Source: Paenibacillus riograndensis SBR5 (GTDB lineage Bacteria; Bacillota; Bacilli; Paenibacillales; Paenibacillaceae). Taken from it: DNA of 64,000 nucleotides. Positions 24,220-31,995 of this stretch are shown piece by piece (position 1 is the first letter of the stretch; each line of letters opens with the position of its first letter). Position numbers and translations under genes: made by a program. The notes under the pieces were generated by a model. It was not told where the DNA came from and searched no databases. It saw nothing but the letters and a program-made list of their open reading frames with translations. The stretch is taken from NCBI RefSeq assembly GCF_000981585.1, contig NZ_LN831776.1, positions 5,501,187 through 5,565,186 on the forward strand. Reading direction: 5' to 3'.

Positions 24220-25320
24220 ATGCTGCAAAGCAAATATTTTAGGACATGTCTGGCCATTATCGCTTTTTTGACAATTCTGTATCTGGGCTCCAAAGTCGTT
24301 TTTCTGATTACACCATTGGTAGCTATCTTCAATCTGCTGCTTGTGCCGATGATGCTGTCAGGCTTTATGTATTATTTGTTGCGTCCGCTCGTCAATTTCC
24401 TGGAGAGCAAGAAACTGAACCGCATGCTGTCTATTCTGCTGATCTATGTCGTGTTCATCGGATTGTTTGTCCTCTTCTGGGTGCTGGTCTGGCCAACGCT
24501 GCGCGAGCAAATCCAGAATTTTATCGACAATACTCCTTATCTTGTACAGGGAATTCAGGAACAGTTCAATAAGCTGCAAAGCGATCCTTACTTTTCCCGC
24601 TTCTTCAAGGGGGACGCCGATCTGACAGCACGGATATCGGGTTACTTGAGCGATACCATCACCTGGGTGACCAATTCCATGTCCAATCTGATCAGTGTGG
24701 TATCAAGCATTGTAGTGGTCATTGCTACTCTGCCTATTATTCTCTACTACATGCTGAAGGATGGACATAAGCTCTCCCCCATTTTGCTCAGCCTGGTGCC
24801 AAGAAAGTACCGCAAGGAAGGACAGGACATGCTGCAGGATATCGACAGTGCGCTCAGCGGATTTATTGTTACAAGAGTGCTGCTGAACGTGGTGCTGGGG
24901 GCCATGCTCTATGTGGGGTTCCTGATTATCGGGCTGCCTTATTCCCTGATGCTTGCCATCATTTCTATCCCGCTTAATTTCATTCCGTATGTCGGCTCGC
25001 TGCTGGCAGCTGTCCCGGTTGTGATCGTGGGCTTTATTGAATCCCCCACGATGGCTATCTGGTCGGTGGTGGTTATAATCATCGCCCAGCAGATCCAGGA
25101 TAATGTGCTTTCCCCGATTATTTACGGCAAATCGCTGGATGTGCATCCGCTGACCACTGTAGTGCTGGTGCTGGTGGGAGGCGATTTCTACGGGATCATC
25201 GGCGTATTAATCGCGCTTCCGGTCTATATGATCCTCAAAATCATTTTCCTGCGGATTTACGAGATTATCATTGCTGAGCGTGTGGAAGAGGTTACGGTTG
25301 TCAAGGAAGAGCAGCTTTGA
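24220..25320 (+). CDS. AI-2E family transporter (TqsA/YtvI-like membrane protein)
   Basis: 366 residues with about eight membrane helices: two pairs in the first 95 residues, a soluble segment (100-150), then a cluster from 160 on. Conserved PILYYMLKDG, LIIGLPYSLMLAIISIPLNFIPYVGS and LVGGDFYGIIGVLIALPVY define the family (formerly UPF0118). Members export small solutes, autoinducer-2 in one case or act as Na/Li-H antiporters in others; the substrate here is unknown. RBS GGGGGTG before the ATG. Single gene followed by a hairpin at 25352. Confidence 0.9.
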   Translation: MLQSKYFRTCLAIIAFLTILYLGSKVVFLITPLVAIFNLLLVPMMLSGFMYYLLRPLVNFLESKKLNRMLSILLIYVVFIGLFVLFWVLVWPTLREQIQNFIDNTPYLVQGIQEQFNKLQSDPYFSRFFKGDADLTARISGYLSDTITWVTNSMSNLISVVSSIVVVIATLPIILYYMLKDGHKLSPILLSLVPRKYRKEGQDMLQDIDSALSGFIVTRVLLNVVLGAMLYVGFLIIGLPYSLMLAIISIPLNFIPYVGSLLAAVPVVIVGFIESPTMAIWSVVVIIIAQQIQDNVLSPIIYGKSLDVHPLTTVVLVLVGGDFYGIIGVLIALPVYMILKIIFLRIYEIIIAERVEEVTVVKEEQL

Positions 25321-25337
25321 CCCGGGCCAGCCAGGTT

Positions 25338-25557
25338 ATACGCGAACAAAAACGGCTGTGCCGTCCTCTCACGGGACAGCGCAGCCGACTTGGTTCTAGC
25401 GTTACCTGGAGAACGACTCCCCATGAATCCTACGGCAACTTTTTAAGTGGAAAAAGGTTATCTAATTTGCCGGAGTACCCTACCCTCGGGCAGATGAAGT
25501 GGAAAAAGGGACACTAATTCAGCCCATTTCGCCATTGGAGCAGAAATGTGGCCCATT
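25338..25557 (+). repeat. Composite intergenic repeat, copy A, left part
   Basis: Starts with the hairpin CGGCTGTGCCGTCC...GGGACAGCGCAGCCG (25352-25388, also a likely terminator for the upstream gene). Then GTTCTAGCGTTACCTGGAGA, CATGAATCCTACGGCAACT and two direct AAGTGGAAAAAGG modules at 25445 and 25497. It matches copy B (31996-32205) in order and mostly in sequence, until it is broken at about 25557 by the IS110 element; the rest resumes at 27117. Confidence 0.85.
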
Positions 25558-25652
25558 TTATACGAAAATAACTTTGTCGCTTCACAGCTCGAAAGTAAAT
25601 TTTGCTTTAAAGATCCCCTATATCGGAACTTCATTTTTTTAAAAAGTGGGTA

Positions 25653-26878
25653 TCATGTAATAGGTGTCAGTTCCACTTGGTAGCCTAGCTTTTGAAGTTT
25701 TTTAATCAGGTAATTTGCGGTCTGCTCTGGGGTGTTCAGATATTCCGTCCCCAGCTCGGTATAGGGGACTTTATCCCGAAGCATCACATACATGATTCGG
25801 ATCATCGCATGGGCTAAAGCGACGATGGCTTTCTGTTTTCCTGCCCGTTTCACGATCCGACTGTACATAGCGGAAAGCCGATTATTCTTGGACTTGCTCG
25901 CTGCCCAAGCGCACTGGACGAGTACGGCTTTCAGACCTCGGTTCCCGCGTTGGTTCTTTTTACTTTTTTTTTACCGGCGCTCTCATGGTTGGCTGGACAC
26001 ACCCCGACCCAAGAGGCCAGATGAGCTTCACTTGGAAAAGGAGACACGTCGGTACCCAGTTCCGCCACGATGCTCGCCGCGGCATCCGTGCTCACGCCTG
26101 GAATGGTATCCAGCAGTTCAATTTCCTTCCTGTATGGTTGCACCAGTTCCTCAATTTCAGCTTCCAACGTCTGCATTTCACTCTCCAGATACTGCAAATG
26201 ATCCCAATGACGCCGGATCATCTTCCGGTGATGCAGACGTAGTCGGCCGTTCATCGCTTCGACCAGTGAAGGCACCTTCATCTTCAGCCGGGTATGCACC
26301 AGCTTGCGGACCTCATGCACCTCCAGCACTTCGCCATTCACAATCGAGTCCAGTAGCGCACGACCGGAAACGCCAAAAAGATCGGAGACATACGTGGTCA
26401 GTTTAATGTTGGCATCTTGTAGAATTTTGTGAATCCGGTTCTTTTCTTGCGTCGCGTTTTGCTTAAGCTTGCGCAGATACCGGGTAAGGTCACGCAAATC
26501 GCGGATGGGCTCGTCCGGGACAAAGCTTCCCTCAATCAAGCCGCAGCGGTGGAGCTTGGCGATCCACTCGGCATCCTTGACGTCGGTCTTCTTCCCGGGC
26601 ATATTGCGGATGCGTTGCGGGTTGGCCAGCGTGATCGTACAGGTGCTTTCTAGAATGTTCCACACGGGTTTCCAAAAGACCCCTGTACTTTCCATGGCAA
26701 TCTCGGTACATCCCTGCTGCTCCAGCCACTCCTGTAATCTCAAAAGCTCGCGGGTCGTGGTTCCAAACGTCTCGATCACGGACTTGGGTTTCTTCTCCAG
26801 GGGGCCACTCAGTAGACAAACCACCACCGTCTCCTGATGAATATCCAACCCGGCACAGCGTTCACGAATGGCATCCAT
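25653..26878 (-). CDS. IS110-family transposase, split by a frameshift at an A9 run
   Basis: RuvC-like DEDD recombinase. The N-terminal frame (26878 down to 25931) has Asp12 in CAGLDIHQETVVV, the Glu in IAMESTGVFW and Asp in KKTDVKDAEWIAKL, then a coiled coil and the C-terminal domain with TIPGVSTDAAASIVAELG and the likely nucleophile Ser in NHESAGKKK. At 25964-25972 (nine A on the coding strand) the frame must move -1 to continue as SKKNQRGNRGLKAVLVQCAW to the stop at 25653, giving the normal ~408 residues. Without the shift the protein ends 13 codons later. Programmed slippage or an inactivating mutation are both possible. ATG 26878 follows GGAGGT. Confidence 0.88.
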
Positions 26879-26880
26879 AT

Positions 26881-27116
26881 TCCCTACCTCCAAGCTAAAA
26901 GTATGCGTGGATCATGCAACCTAAAGAGGTGAAATTTTATACACGTGCTCGTGGCAACACTCGGCGATCCTCGTCGTTGCAGTTGGTCAGATTAGGTTAC
27001 GGGATGTTTCACCAATATTGAATCGACCTCTGATCCACAGCACGATTTTACCAAATATATACTCTGACTTCACCTGATTTTCATGACCGACGGTGGCCGC
27101 CAGGCCATGGGTGATT
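26881..27116 (-). ncRNA. Candidate bridge-RNA region of the IS110 element
   Basis: Non-coding 5' end of the element, where IS110-subgroup elements encode the guide RNA that pairs with target and donor DNA. On the RNA strand UUGGU and ACCAA (27015-27011 and 26987-26983) close a 23-nt loop that contains GUAACCUAAUC. This shares nine bases (GATTAGGTT on the plus strand, 26990-26998) with the element-target junction at 27113-27121, as expected for a target-binding loop. No expression evidence; the rest of the fold was not worked out. Confidence 0.4.
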
Positions 27117-27460
27117 AGGTTTACTTTTTCCACTTCAATCTCAGGATTTCTTAATTTTCGGAAAAATAAGTTCCCTTTTTCCAACTAGCACCTGCGAAGA
27201 AGCCGGTAAAGACGGATCGCCCTATTCCTTCGCGATCGATCCGCAGCCGTTACGGACAGGAGAGACGTTATGGATAGAAGCTTCGGCTATTCCGCAGGGC
27301 TAACGGACAGAGATGCCTTTATTTGTCCCTTTCCCCTTGATTCCAGGCTCCATCGAACGTGATAACGTCTCCTGAGTCCGTAACTGTAGATAAAGTAAGA
27401 TTTTTGGCAAAATAAGGGTTCCTCTGTCCGCTTCAGTCGGCTCCTTGGAGACCCTAGGTT
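27117..27460 (+). repeat. Composite intergenic repeat, copy A, right part
   Basis: Resumes with the two inverted modules (GGTTTACTTTTTCCACTTCA at 27118, AAGTTCCCTTTTTCCAACTA at 27168), then the ACCTGCGAAGAAGCCGGTAA / TTCGCGATCGATCCGCAGCC segment, then the second inverted pair built on CGGACAGAGATGCCTTTATT and AAATAAGGGTTCCTCTGTCC. It is colinear with 32206-32545. Confidence 0.85.
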
Positions 27461-27503
27461 AAAAAAGACGCAAGCCTCTCTCACGGAGAAACCTGCGTCT
27501 TTT
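27461..27503 (-). terminator. Terminator of the 27.5-29.4 kb minus-strand genes
   Basis: On the minus strand AAAAGACGCAGG...TTGCGTC then TTTTTT: a perfect GACGCA/TGCGTC stem (with AGGTTTCTC / GAGAGGCTT adding partial pairing). Confidence 0.85.
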
Positions 27504-27517
27504 GCTGCTGGAACCGT

Positions 27518-27922
27518 TCAGCCCCGGAGGGAACGTACTACAAAGACATGGCTGCCTTTCAGCAGATTCTGTCCATCCTTCAGCGTAACGGAGCCCTTGG
27601 TATGAGAAGTAATTGTTGTATTGTAAGCAATCAGCTGATCGCCCTTCCAGACGGTTACTGCCGATTTGAAATAGATCGCATTGTCGAACTGCTGGCGTTC
27701 TCTCATGACGTATCCGACCGCATGCAGCGTCGGGGCCAGGGCTCTCTCCTTGGGGGCCAGAGCCTTGATGAATACAATGTCACGAAAAGGCACCGTGATT
27801 TCCTGATGGCCAATTACTGCCACCGAAGCCGCCGGGTCCCATTTGCGCAGAACACCCTTCATGATCGTGTAGGGTTCTTCGCCGCAGTACATAATGACGG
27901 GCCTGCCTACCCAATGCTTCAT
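27518..27922 (-). CDS. Conserved-looking hypothetical protein
   Basis: 134 residues, soluble, mixed alpha/beta, no motif I recognise. The sequence has coding character: AGGGGGTGGGGCC before the ATG, and a beta-rich pattern (VAVIGHQEITVPFRDIVFIKAL; VTVWKGDQLIAYNTTITSH; SVTLKDGQNLLKGSHVFVVRS) that suggests repeated Sm- or PRC-barrel-like strands. It ends with a strong terminator and follows ung by 31 bp in the same direction, so it may be co-transcribed. No function is proposed. Confidence 0.65.
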   Translation of the reverse strand: MKHWVGRPVIMYCGEEPYTIMKGVLRKWDPAASVAVIGHQEITVPFRDIVFIKALAPKERALAPTLHAVGYVMRERQQFDNAIYFKSAVTVWKGDQLIAYNTTITSHTKGSVTLKDGQNLLKGSHVFVVRSLRG

Positions 27923-27953
27923 GGCCCCACCCCCTTTGCTGTGTCTGAGCTGA

Positions 27954-28622
27954 CTATATATTCGGTATGGACCAATCTATTCCCTGTAAGCCATGCGACT
28001 CCAGATACTGGTTGGCCCGGGAAAACGGCCGGCTGCCCAGAAACCCCCGGTGCGCCGAGAATGGGCTGGGATGCGGAGACTGGATTACCAGGTGGCGGCT
28101 GCGGTCGATATAGGCCCCTTTTTGCTGGGCATGGCTGCCCCACAGGATAAAAACCAGAGGCGCCTTCCGCTCATTCAGCTTCTCCATCACCGCATCGGTG
28201 AAAGTCTCCCAGCCCAGCCCTTTATGGGAGTTCGGCTGGCCTTCCCGTACGGTCAGTACAGCATTCAGCAGCAGCACCCCTTCCTCTGCCCAATGCAGCA
28301 GCGAGCCGTGGTTCGGAATGGAAACACCCATGTCATCATGCAGTTCTGTGTAGATATTGCGCAGGGAAGGCGGTACCCGCACTCCCGGTTTGACCGAGAA
28401 GCTGAGTCCATGTGCCTGTCCTGCTCCATGATAGGGGTCCTGCCCCAGAATAACTACCCGCGTGCTGTTGTATGGCGTCAGCTTAAGTGCCGAGAACAGT
28501 TCCTCCTTAGGCGGGTAGACCGTGTACTGCTTGTACTCCCGTGCCAGCGCATAACGCAGCTCCTGAAAATAGGGCTTCTGCGTTTCTTCCTGCAGGATAT
28601 CATCCCAATCGTTGCCAAACAT
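27954..28622 (-). CDS. ung: Uracil-DNA glycosylase, family 1
   Basis: 222 residues. It excises uracil from DNA to start base-excision repair. The water-activating loop is GQDPYHGAGQAHGLSFSV (catalytic Asp in QDPYH), then the 4-Pro loop KPGVRVPPSLRNIY, LLLNAVLTV (uracil specificity) and the Leu-intercalation loop SPHPSPFSAHRGFLGSRPFS with the catalytic His. The start is 28622, preceded by GGAAGGAG; the in-frame ATG at 28658 has no RBS. Length equals the family norm. Confidence 0.95.
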   Translation of the reverse strand: MFGNDWDDILQEETQKPYFQELRYALAREYKQYTVYPPKEELFSALKLTPYNSTRVVILGQDPYHGAGQAHGLSFSVKPGVRVPPSLRNIYTELHDDMGVSIPNHGSLLHWAEEGVLLLNAVLTVREGQPNSHKGLGWETFTDAVMEKLNERKAPLVFILWGSHAQQKGAYIDRSRHLVIQSPHPSPFSAHRGFLGSRPFSRANQYLESHGLQGIDWSIPNI

Positions 28623-28701
28623 CTCCGTTCTCCTTCCGCTCCCATGCGTGTTATTCATTCATTACCTGTTATTACCCAAAATATAGCCGGCTCCCGGCAG
28701 A

Positions 28702-29364
28702 TTATTTCCGCCCGTAATCCGCCTTGATCTCTCCCCATTCTCTGGTTTGCCACTTCAGGATTTTGTTGGTATATGTATTCGTCTGCAGCCAGCGTTCCGC
28801 GCGGTCGATCAGTGTCCAGATTTCCTCTGTGGAAGCATCGCGCGGCAGTGTGGTGGCCACCTTCTTCTGCTTGACCCATTTCATGGCATTCACGGAATCG
28901 CTGTAGATCGTCCGGCTGCTGCCCTCTTTCTTCAGCAGGGCCAGCGCGTGGACAATCGCCAGGAACTCGCCAAGATTATTGGTGCCTTTAGATATAGGTC
29001 CGCAGGAAAAAATAATGTCTCCGGTCTGCGTATCCACACCCTTATATTCCACAGGCCCGGGGTTGCCCCGCGTCCCCACATCCACGGAAATGCTGTCATA
29101 CTCAATCTCTGCCGGGGCGGCTTCGGCTGTGCTGCGCTTATAGGAGCTTGCCGGTTTGCTTTTGCCTGCTCCGGCTGCGGCTGCTCCGCTTCCCCAATTG
29201 CCCTTCCAGCCTGCTTTGTAGGCGGCATCCGCTGCGGCCCTGGATTCATAGGATTTATATTTTGCACCCGTATAATGATCCGTCTGTGCCTGGCATTCCG
29301 CCCATGTTCCGTATACACCCGGCTTTTTGCCTTCCCAGACTACATAGTATTTCTGCTTAGCCAT
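28702..29364 (-). CDS. Ribonuclease H with N-terminal hybrid-binding domain
   Basis: 220 residues. The first ~50 are a hybrid-binding (RNase H1 N-terminal / viroplasmin) domain, KYYVVWEGKKPGVYGTWAEC...KYKSYESRAAADAAY, joined by a Gly/Ala/Ser-rich linker to an RNase HI domain with the acidic residues in VDVGTRGNPGP, TNNLGEFLAIVHAL and YSDSVNAMKWVKQKK. It cleaves the RNA strand of RNA-DNA hybrids. Start 29364 follows GGAGGAAGGGGG; the upstream ATG is not needed. The next gene in the same direction is ung. Confidence 0.9.
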   Translation of the reverse strand: MAKQKYYVVWEGKKPGVYGTWAECQAQTDHYTGAKYKSYESRAAADAAYKAGWKGNWGSGAAAAGAGKSKPASSYKRSTAEAAPAEIEYDSISVDVGTRGNPGPVEYKGVDTQTGDIIFSCGPISKGTNNLGEFLAIVHALALLKKEGSSRTIYSDSVNAMKWVKQKKVATTLPRDASTEEIWTLIDRAERWLQTNTYTNKILKWQTREWGEIKADYGRK

Positions 29365-29517
29365 TGTGATTTCCCCCTTCCTCCCGCAATTGCAGCTCAA
29401 AAGAATATTGTAATCCAAACAGCGGCGAGTTTGAAGTCCAAAATAACGAAGCCTGAAGCCGCAGCATAATCCGGCGGATAATAACCCGGCTAGGGGTTCA
29501 TAATATCCCCATGGAAA

Positions 29518-30093
29518 TTAGTCCAGCACCGCAAGTGTAGTATCGGCAATTCTCTGCAGCTTGCTTGGGTCCGGGTTGATTTTGACCATGACCCGAAGCC
29601 CTACCAGCGCATTATGCAGGAATACCGCAAGGTCAGCCGCCCGGTGATGTTCAGCGATTTCTCCGCTCGCCTGCCCGCGGGTTATCAATTGTTCCAGCAG
29701 CCGCTCCGCATTGAGAAACGCATCGTTTACCCTGGAGGTGGTCTCCGGGTCGTGATTGGCCAGTTCAACAGCCGAGTTCACAAGCAGACAGCCTGCGGGG
29801 TCCATCTCCTGCTTATAGATGATCATATCGAACAGCCGGCGGATGGCTTCTTTGGCGGAATCCACGCCTTCTACGCGCCCTTCCATTCTGCTGGCCGTCA
29901 TGTCTGCAAAACGTTCCATGGATTTTATATATAAAGAATGCTTGTCACCAAAAGTATCGTACATGCTCCGCTTGTGAATGCCCATACCGGCGACCAGATC
30001 CTGCATCGAGGTTTTCTCATAGCCCTGCTGCCAAAAAACATTCATCGCCTTGCCCAGCACGTTGTCGACATCAAATTCTTTGCTTCTTGCCAT
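29518..30093 (-). CDS. TetR/AcrR-family transcriptional repressor
   Basis: 191 residues. The N-terminal helix-turn-helix NVLGKAMNVFWQQGYEKTSMQDLVAGMGIHKRSMYDTFGDKHSLY is typical of the AcrR/NemR-like group; the C-terminal ligand domain has one Cys (AGCLLVNSAVELANHDPE), a pattern seen in electrophile-sensing members. I placed the start at 30093 (spacing to AAAGGGG); ATG 30099 is an alternative. It is divergent from the lipoprotein gene with a GAACGTTC palindrome between the starts, which it probably binds. Confidence 0.88.
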   Translation of the reverse strand: MARSKEFDVDNVLGKAMNVFWQQGYEKTSMQDLVAGMGIHKRSMYDTFGDKHSLYIKSMERFADMTASRMEGRVEGVDSAKEAIRRLFDMIIYKQEMDPAGCLLVNSAVELANHDPETTSRVNDAFLNAERLLEQLITRGQASGEIAEHHRAADLAVFLHNALVGLRVMVKINPDPSKLQRIADTTLAVLD

Positions 30094-30126
30094 GATCATG
30101 CCCCTTTCTGCTTTTATTTTATCATT

Positions 30127-30142
30127 TATAGAACGTTCGGTA
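30127..30142. promoter_or_regulatory. Putative TetR operator between divergent genes
   Basis: TATAGAACGTTCGGTA with the perfect palindrome GAACGTTC at 30131-30138, about 35 bp from each start codon. ACCGAACGTTC-type sites are typical of AcrR/NemR-like repressors. Confidence 0.55.
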
Positions 30143-30169
30143 AATATTAACCAGAGGGAGGACATTCAC

Positions 30170-30733
30170 ATGAAAAAGCTTGCAGCCTTAGCGGCGATAT
30201 TCGTTCTAACCCTGCTTGTCGGATGCGGAAGCTCAGCTAACAACAATAACACGGCAGGCACAAATACGCCGGCAAACAACGGGAACACCAGCACTGCCAC
30301 CGCTGCACCAGATGCTGTAACCTCGGCTTCCGTGGTTGACAACGGCGAGGATTTCAAAAAGGCGATCAGCAAGGAGGGCACCTGGATTGCCGCCACACTG
30401 AAGGATCTGAGCTTTACGGAGGATCTCGTCGTCGAAGGAGAATTCAGCAACAAGGGTAAACCGGCACGCAAAATCGCGCTGTACACGCAGGATGCGGATC
30501 ACAATATCACCAACTCTTTTAGACTGGCGGCTCCCAAAATTACGATCAAAAGTGAAAATACCCAGATCCAAGGCGGCACTTTTGTTGGCGATGTCTATGT
30601 GGAAGCGAACGGCTTCAAAGTGGTGAATGCCACCATTGAGGGCAATGTCTATTTCTCCGATGATAAATACCAGGCCACCTACAGTGCAGCAGACCAGGGG
30701 AAAGTAACCGGTGTAACCGAGGTCAAAAAATAA
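30170..30733 (+). CDS. Secreted lipoprotein with beta-helix-like repeats
   Basis: 187 residues. Signal peptide with lipobox LLVGCG (lipidated Cys near residue 20), then an Asn/Thr-rich linker (SSANNNNTAGTNTPANNGNT) and a C-terminal domain with parallel-beta-helix character (APKITIKSENTQIQGGTFVG, DVYVEANGFKVVNATIEGNV). No enzyme motif. GGGAGG is well placed before ATG 30170. It sits divergent to the TetR gene and is likely under its control. A terminator-like hairpin follows. Confidence 0.8.
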   Translation: MKKLAALAAIFVLTLLVGCGSSANNNNTAGTNTPANNGNTSTATAAPDAVTSASVVDNGEDFKKAISKEGTWIAATLKDLSFTEDLVVEGEFSNKGKPARKIALYTQDADHNITNSFRLAAPKITIKSENTQIQGGTFVGDVYVEANGFKVVNATIEGNVYFSDDKYQATYSAADQGKVTGVTEVKK

Positions 30734-30741
30734 TTACAACA

Positions 30742-30797
30742 TCACCGCAAAGGTGTGCTTCCTCATGGCTTAACTGCCGGGGGAGCACCTCTTTACG
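30742..30797 (+). terminator. Terminator-like hairpin after the lipoprotein gene
   Basis: AAAGGTGTGCTTCC...GGGGGAGCACCTCTTT, about 11 bp of stem followed by a short T run. Confidence 0.65.
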
Positions 30798-31005
30798 GTT
30801 ATGGGAGCTAACGAATTTACAAAGCTTCAACAATTATAGCCAGTATTTTTGCTACATAAATACAAATTTGTGAATTTCCGGGTGTCTTTATGCTGTGAGA
30901 ATGGATGTTGTTGGAAATCAAAATGTTTAGGAACAGGGGATTGCGTTTAAGTTAGGGCGGTAGGATACACACTTCTGCTGAAGCGCTAAGAAGGATGACT
31001 ATTCA

Positions 31006-31908
31006 ATGTTCCAACGCATGGATGAGATCATGATCGAGATTCCCGATGTCGAGAAGCCGGACCCTAATGCCGCAGCCGCCGTACAAGAACTGCTCGGAGG
31101 AAAATTCGGCGAGATGTCCACACTTAACAATTATCTCTATCAATCTTTTAACTTCCGTTCCAAAGACAAGCTGAAGCCCTTCTACGATCTGGTAATGAGT
31201 ATAACGGCCGAAGAGCTGGGCCACGTCGAGCTGGTATCGCATGCGGTAAATAAATGCCTCAGAGGCTCGACAGCGTACAAACAACCGGATTCTACCCCGC
31301 TGCATGCCGTAAAAGATGCCCGTCTGTCCTATCACTTCCTGGCCGGAGCCCAGGGGGCGATGCCGTTCGATTCCATGGGCAATCCATGGACCGGGGCCAA
31401 CGTGTTCAACAGCGGCAACCTGGTGGAGGATCTGCTGCATAACTTCTTCCTGGAATGCGGAGCAAGAACACACAAAATGAAGGTCTATGAAATGACGGAT
31501 CATCCGGCTGCGCGTGCGGTAGTCGGTTTCCTGCTCGTCCGCGGCGGAGTCCATGTGGTGGCCTATGCCAAAGCGCTGGAGATTGCAACGGGCGTCAACG
31601 TAACCAAGCTCGTGCCCGTCCCTTCCCTCAGCAACAAGTCATTTACCGAAGCTGCCAAATATGAAGAAAAAGGGGTGCACACCAAGCTGTACACTTGGAG
31701 CAACAAAGATTTCAGCTCTATTGGACAGATCTGGAAGGGCACCCATCCTGAAGACGGCCTTCCGCTGGAGGTAATTCAGGGGGTACCTGAAGGCGTGCCT
31801 ATCCCTGAAGCGCCAGAATCCAAGGAAGAGTTCGCACCGGGCATTTCCGCTGAGGAATTCAAGGAAATTGCCAAACGCCTCAAGATGGCGGGGAATATAC
31901 ATGATTAG
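31006..31908 (+). CDS. Manganese catalase
   Basis: 300 residues of the four-helix-bundle dimanganese catalase family; it disproportionates hydrogen peroxide. Ligand helices: LLGGKFGEMSTLNNYLYQS, ITAEELGHVELVSHAV (Glu/His), then LVEDLLHNFFLECGARTHKMKVYEMTDH and RGGVHVVAYAKALE for the second pair of Glu/His. KatN/YdbD-like length. AAGAAGGAT precedes the ATG. The 270 bp before it hold the lipoprotein terminator and a promoter-like GTTTAA...GGATAC at about 30951-30974 that I do not trust. Followed by the hairpin of composite repeat B. Confidence 0.93.
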   Translation: MFQRMDEIMIEIPDVEKPDPNAAAAVQELLGGKFGEMSTLNNYLYQSFNFRSKDKLKPFYDLVMSITAEELGHVELVSHAVNKCLRGSTAYKQPDSTPLHAVKDARLSYHFLAGAQGAMPFDSMGNPWTGANVFNSGNLVEDLLHNFFLECGARTHKMKVYEMTDHPAARAVVGFLLVRGGVHVVAYAKALEIATGVNVTKLVPVPSLSNKSFTEAAKYEEKGVHTKLYTWSNKDFSSIGQIWKGTHPEDGLPLEVIQGVPEGVPIPEAPESKEEFAPGISAEEFKEIAKRLKMAGNIHD

Positions 31909-31995
31909 GCCGGCATGAGTCTAACGGTTAGTCTGATATGGGCAAGCAGAAGCAGCCTCGCAATGATTAAAGAACGCCACTTGTCCAGCTAGTAG

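Larger units (their letters stand above)
25558..27116 (-). mobile_element. IS110-family insertion element, about 1.56 kb
   Basis: Boundaries come from comparison with the uninterrupted sister repeat: the left flank matches it to about GCCCATT (25551-25557) and the right flank resumes with AGGTTTACTTTTTCCACTTC at 27117. ATT occurs at both junctions and only once in the empty site. There are no terminal inverted repeats or target duplications beyond this, as usual for IS110. The 5' non-coding end (about 235 nt) is longer than the 3' end (about 95 nt), as in the IS110 subgroup whose guide (bridge) RNA comes from the 5' end. Ends are good to a few bases. Confidence 0.82.

Noticed and set aside
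26941..26990. Terminal inverted repeats of the IS110 element
   Set aside because: I compared both ends by eye and saw none longer than chance; IS110 elements generally lack them.
27954..29364. Cas- or phage-related DNA-processing locus (Ung next to RNase H)
   Set aside because: Both are common housekeeping families with ordinary sequence and spacing; nothing else in the neighbourhood suggests a defence or phage locus.
30945..30980. Sigma-B-like promoter (GTTTAA-N12-GGATAC) before the Mn catalase gene
   Set aside because: The -10 is a poor match, and I am not certain this kind of organism has a classical SigB. Too weak to list.
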